This document shows positions 6,425 through 9,125 of a stretch of 9,125 bases of DNA, in pieces. The notes beneath the pieces are model-generated. The model searched no databases. It was not told where the DNA came from and worked only from the letters and a program-made list of their open reading frames with translations. Position numbers and translations under genes: made by a program. The stretch spans positions 1 through 9,125 of the forward strand of contig CAMLFI010000079.1 of NCBI GenBank assembly GCA_946479225.1, in the 5' to 3' direction. Origin of the DNA: an uncultured Mucilaginibacter sp. Lineage in GTDB: Bacteria; Bacteroidota; Bacteroidia; Sphingobacteriales; Sphingobacteriaceae. Within the stretch, counting starts at the first letter, position 1. The number at the start of each line of letters is the position of its first letter.

Positions 6425-8255
6425 TTGTAGGGTTATGGGTTTTACTTAAACCATGGTTGGTTTTTTCCCAATAAAAGGGTTTTACAATAAGTTGATAAAG
6501 GCCTTTATAAGCCGCCCACGAGTGCAATAACCAATAAACAGGATTGGCTATGGCAAACAGTATAAGCTCGTAATAACGGCGCTTAAACACCGCCATCATG
6601 TTAACGTATATCATTAATATATTACCCACCATAAGGTTGATAATTGACATGAACAGCACCCAATCCGGAAACAGCGTACGAATAGTATCCAGACCGAATA
6701 CCAGATAGGCAAAAAATATACACAATAGTAGGGGGTAAACTAAAAATGTTATAGGCGTGGCGCCAATAAAGAAGTTAAAGCCCAGAAAGCCCTTCCATCC
6801 CAATTTTTTCCATAAGGCTATCGGGTTGCGCATATGCACCAGGTGCGTTTGCATATAGCCCTTTATCCAACGCGAACGCTGGCGCACCCAGTTAAACATT
6901 TCGTTATTGGCCTCTTCATAAGTAGTAGAGTTAATAATGGCTACTTTATAACCTTTGTCATACGCTCGCACACCTAAATCGGCGTCCTCGGTAACATTGA
7001 AGGGGTCCCAGCCACCAAGCTCAATCAGGTATTCAAATTTAAAGTGGTTACTGGTGCCGCCCAGCGGAATGGGTATATCAAAAGTATCAAGCCCCGGCAG
7101 CATATAATCAAACCAGTACGAATACTCGAGCGTAAACATGCGGGTAAGAAAGTTCTCGTTACGGTTAAAGTAGTTAAGCGCACTTTGAATAACAATGTAA
7201 TTCTCGGGCAGTTTACCAAACAACGCCACCACTTTTTTAAGCTGATCGGTATCGGGTACATCCTCGGCATCGTAAATGGTAAGGTATTTTCCTCTTGAAA
7301 AATGCAGCCCATAATTACAAGCCTTGGGCTTGGTTTTAGGCATGTGGAACGGAACTACAATTACTTCAAATACCGCCGGGAAATCTAAATTACGTACCGC
7401 GTTAAGTGTTTTATCGTCGTCCTCTTCAATCAGTAATTTAATGTCGAGCTTTTCGCGCGGATAGTCAATGCTCTGCAGGTTCCAGATGAGTTTTTTTATC
7501 AGTTTATCTTCTTTATACACCGGCAAGTGTATAGTGTATATAGGCAAATCATCTTCAACTACATCTCTAACTTCCTGCTTGCTAACGGCTACATCTAACT
7601 CAAACCGCGAACCTACCAGCGCCAAAAACAGCTTAAATACTATTGCTATTAAGAAAAAGCTGCTAAGCAATACGTTTATTATGATAGATGTGTTTTTAAA
7701 ACTCAGTACCAAACCTGCTACTACAATTGCTAATACCGAGAAGGTAAATATTAACTGAGGAGTGGTAAAAGTGGTAAGCGCAGAATTTTTAGGGTCGCGG
7801 TTAAGTAGTTCAAAAACTGCCGATTTAACATATTTTTGTCCCAATAAAACGTGACTTAACCAGGTAATATCTAAATCAGACGCAATTATTATTTCGGGCT
7901 CAACATTGTACGTAGATCTTAAATAATTAATAAATACTTCGTCGCTCGGGTCGGCCATTAGTGCAACCACCTTGTTATTTTCAATACGCAGCGGTAAGGC
8001 CAGGTGCTGATCTGCAAATTTCAGCTCAATTTTGTCCAGCACTTCCTGGTCAAAGGCCTCTTCACGTATCTGCTGAAAAATATAACCTTCGTTGCTTAGC
8101 GATCGCTCGTAGTTTTTGCGGGATATATAGCCAAAATTAAGTGCTATTTTAACATAAGATAAACCCGACCGTCGCGAAAAATCATCGATCCTTTCCTGGT
8201 CGGCTTCCGTTAAAAAGCCATCGCGTATTAAAAGCCTGGGGACAGATAACTGCAT
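6411..8255 (-). CDS. Processive family-2 glycosyltransferase with N-terminal MshEN/GspE-N-like domain
   Basis: This 614-residue inner-membrane synthase resembles the BcsA/NfrB class. Residues 1-145 look like a GspE-N/MshEN module, with two helix-turn units (RLLIRDGFLTEADQERI at 7-23; KIALNFGYISRKNYERSL at 36-53), then LALPLRIENNKVVALMADPSDEV (85-107). Two membrane helices follow (167-186, 189-214). The GT2 domain has all landmarks: LLIEEDD (274-280), TKPKACNYGL (308-317), YDAED (328-332) as the DxD element, TED (422-424) as catalytic base motif, and QRSRW (459-463), which marks processive polysaccharide synthases. At least four further helices lie between 487 and 580, and the end is KPFYWEKTNHG (592-602). 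No PilZ domain is present. An in-frame TAA two codons upstream fixes the ATG at 8255 as the first possible start. The upstream neighbour is BcsB-like and the downstream gene overlaps by 14 bases. A polymer-synthesising role is strong; the sugar is unknown. Confidence 0.9.
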   Translation of the reverse strand: MQLSVPRLLIRDGFLTEADQERIDDFSRRSGLSYVKIALNFGYISRKNYERSLSNEGYIFQQIREEAFDQEVLDKIELKFADQHLALPLRIENNKVVALMADPSDEVFINYLRSTYNVEPEIIIASDLDITWLSHVLLGQKYVKSAVFELLNRDPKNSALTTFTTPQLIFTFSVLAIVVAGLVLSFKNTSIIINVLLSSFFLIAIVFKLFLALVGSRFELDVAVSKQEVRDVVEDDLPIYTIHLPVYKEDKLIKKLIWNLQSIDYPREKLDIKLLIEEDDDKTLNAVRNLDFPAVFEVIVVPFHMPKTKPKACNYGLHFSRGKYLTIYDAEDVPDTDQLKKVVALFGKLPENYIVIQSALNYFNRNENFLTRMFTLEYSYWFDYMLPGLDTFDIPIPLGGTSNHFKFEYLIELGGWDPFNVTEDADLGVRAYDKGYKVAIINSTTYEEANNEMFNWVRQRSRWIKGYMQTHLVHMRNPIALWKKLGWKGFLGFNFFIGATPITFLVYPLLLCIFFAYLVFGLDTIRTLFPDWVLFMSIINLMVGNILMIYVNMMAVFKRRYYELILFAIANPVYWLLHSWAAYKGLYQLIVKPFYWEKTNHGLSKTHNPTNAVQ

Positions 8256-8267
8256 GTGTTATAGTAA

Positions 8268-8296
8268 ATACCCCTGTGCCTTTGGCACCGGGGTGT
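8268..8296 (-). promoter_or_regulatory. Intercistronic hairpin between BcsB-like and glycosyltransferase genes
   Basis: The 45-base gap between the two genes is largely a stem-loop. ACCCC (8270-8274) pairs with GGGGT (8290-8294), then after one mismatch GTGCC (8276-8280) pairs with GGCAC (8284-8288) around a 3-base loop. On the transcribed (-) strand no T-tract follows, so it is not a classical terminator. It could protect an mRNA end, mark a processing site or reduce expression of the distal genes. It starts only a few bases after the BcsB-like stop codon. Confidence 0.6.
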
Positions 8297-8300
8297 ATAA

Positions 8301-9125
8301 TTAGTCGGTAAATATATCCTGTGATTTTTGAACCTTAGCGCGTATGTAAAGGAACGACAACAGTATTAACACCAACATGGCCAGCAGTATATACAGGTTG
8401 TAACTTTCCCAGAAACGGGTAAGCACGCTCTTGGTATCAATATATTCCAGGTTTTCGCTTGATTTACTGATATTAAACAAATACTTATTTTTATTTACAT
8501 CAGATATAGCCACATTACTTGAAAGGGTAGAGAGCTGCTCGGTTATAGATTGTGAAGCTGAGGTAAAAGCGTCGCCCAGGTTTTTACCTGTTGCTGTTAA
8601 CACAAGCATCGCGTTATTGCTGCGCCCGTAAAATATCTGCGCCAACCCGTTTGATACCGAGTCAGAAAGCTCGTATACTATCTTGTTGTTTTCGTTGTTG
8701 TATAACCTAAACTTACGATCAAACCGAATAGGAGCATCCGGAAACTCTTTCATCAACGGATCATCAGCAGATAACAGGGCGATAATATGATTCTTTTTCA
8801 AATCGTTTACATCCATATCAGCAGAGTAAGTAAACTCAGGAAAATTATTGGCGTTAATGTTATTGTTTAACTCGTAAATAATTTCTCCCAAAGCGCCTGC
8901 TGCAAACGGCGCATATTTTTTACTTACAACTATGCGCGTGGTGCCGTTATTAAAAGCCTCAGGGTACTGATAAAAGCTAAGGTCGCTGGTGATAAACGGA
9001 TTTTTTGATTCTAAGTACGATTTATCTACATCCACTTCGGCAAAGAACCCGTTAAAGGCATTTTGACAGTTACCGCCGCCGGAGTAAAAACGAAACTCGG
9101 TTACTAAGGTGTTGTATTTATGATG
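8301..9125 (-). CDS. BcsB-like periplasmic subunit of a polysaccharide synthase (C-terminal part, 5' end outside window)
   Basis: The reading frame stays open to the right edge, giving 274 visible codons and a TAA stop, so this is the C-terminal part of a longer gene. A GTG at 9035 is an internal valine codon, not the start. The visible part resembles the second half of BcsB, the periplasmic partner of cellulose synthase that carries carbohydrate-binding and flavodoxin-like modules. Family-like features include FITSDLSFYQYPEAF (44-58 of the visible part), IVVSKKYAPFAAGALGEIIYEL (65-86), KNHIIALL (111-118) and a single C-terminal membrane helix (about 243-263) ending in a short basic cytoplasmic tail. 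In BcsB this last helix docks onto BcsA, and here the next gene encodes a BcsA-like synthase 45 bases downstream, which supports the call. BcsB-like proteins also serve non-cellulose systems, so cellulose is not implied. BcsB itself is not known to bind c-di-GMP despite older naming. Confidence 0.78.
   Translation of the reverse strand, partial: HHKYNTLVTEFRFYSGGGNCQNAFNGFFAEVDVDKSYLESKNPFITSDLSFYQYPEAFNNGTTRIVVSKKYAPFAAGALGEIIYELNNNINANNFPEFTYSADMDVNDLKKNHIIALLSADDPLMKEFPDAPIRFDRKFRLYNNENNKIVYELSDSVSNGLAQIFYGRSNNAMLVLTATGKNLGDAFTSASQSITEQLSTLSSNVAISDVNKNKYLFNISKSSENLEYIDTKSVLTRFWESYNLYILLAMLVLILLSFLYIRAKVQKSQDIFTD

Noticed and set aside
7025..7312. Second frames on both strands inside the synthase gene
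   Set aside because: They overlap the GT2 catalytic core, whose motifs are all intact in the chosen frame.
9033..9035. GTG at 9033-9035 as the start of the BcsB-like gene
   Set aside because: The frame continues without a stop to the window edge and the upstream 30 codons look like ordinary protein, so the gene begins outside the window.

Overview
The window looks like chromosomal DNA of a Bacteroidota bacterium, most likely of the Sphingobacteriaceae (Mucilaginibacter/Pedobacter type). The signs are a signal peptide ending at Ala-Gln, a near absence of Shine-Dalgarno sequences, a TTTC-N19-TACTTTCG promoter close to the Bacteroidota TTTG/TAnnTTTG consensus, moderate A+T-leaning composition, and the general look of the proteins. 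Taxonomy is inferred; there is no rRNA or other marker gene here. I see no IS element, CRISPR array, tRNA or prophage gene.

Left part (1-1475, + strand): the tail of an unidentified gene, a clean intrinsic terminator, a NUDIX hydrolase of the ADP-ribose/NDP-sugar pyrophosphatase type, and a PlsC-type lysophospholipid acyltransferase. Converging on these is a large secreted protein (1510-3090, - strand) with no family I recognise. It appears to carry three diverged copies of one domain and a charged C-terminal helix.

Middle (3091-4852): a 346-base non-coding gap leads to a four-helix membrane protein resembling DUF1772, whose promoter lies almost on its start codon. Next comes a 64-residue lipoprotein that is almost entirely one regular coiled coil. 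It is separated by a near-perfect 18-bp terminator hairpin from a small soluble protein of unknown function on the opposite strand.

Right part (4853-9125, - strand): a three-gene glycan-synthesis operon running leftwards. It holds the C-terminal part of a BcsB-like periplasmic synthase subunit (cut by the window edge), a processive family-2 glycosyltransferase with a MshEN/GspE-N-like domain at its N-terminus, and a polytopic GT-C-like membrane protein whose start overlaps the synthase gene by 14 bases. Together they suggest an inner-membrane machine that polymerises and exports a polysaccharide, with the N-terminal domain as a candidate nucleotide-sensing switch in place of the PilZ domain of cellulose synthase. 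The glycan, any outer-membrane exporter and the start of the operon are not visible. This operon is the most interesting part of the window.
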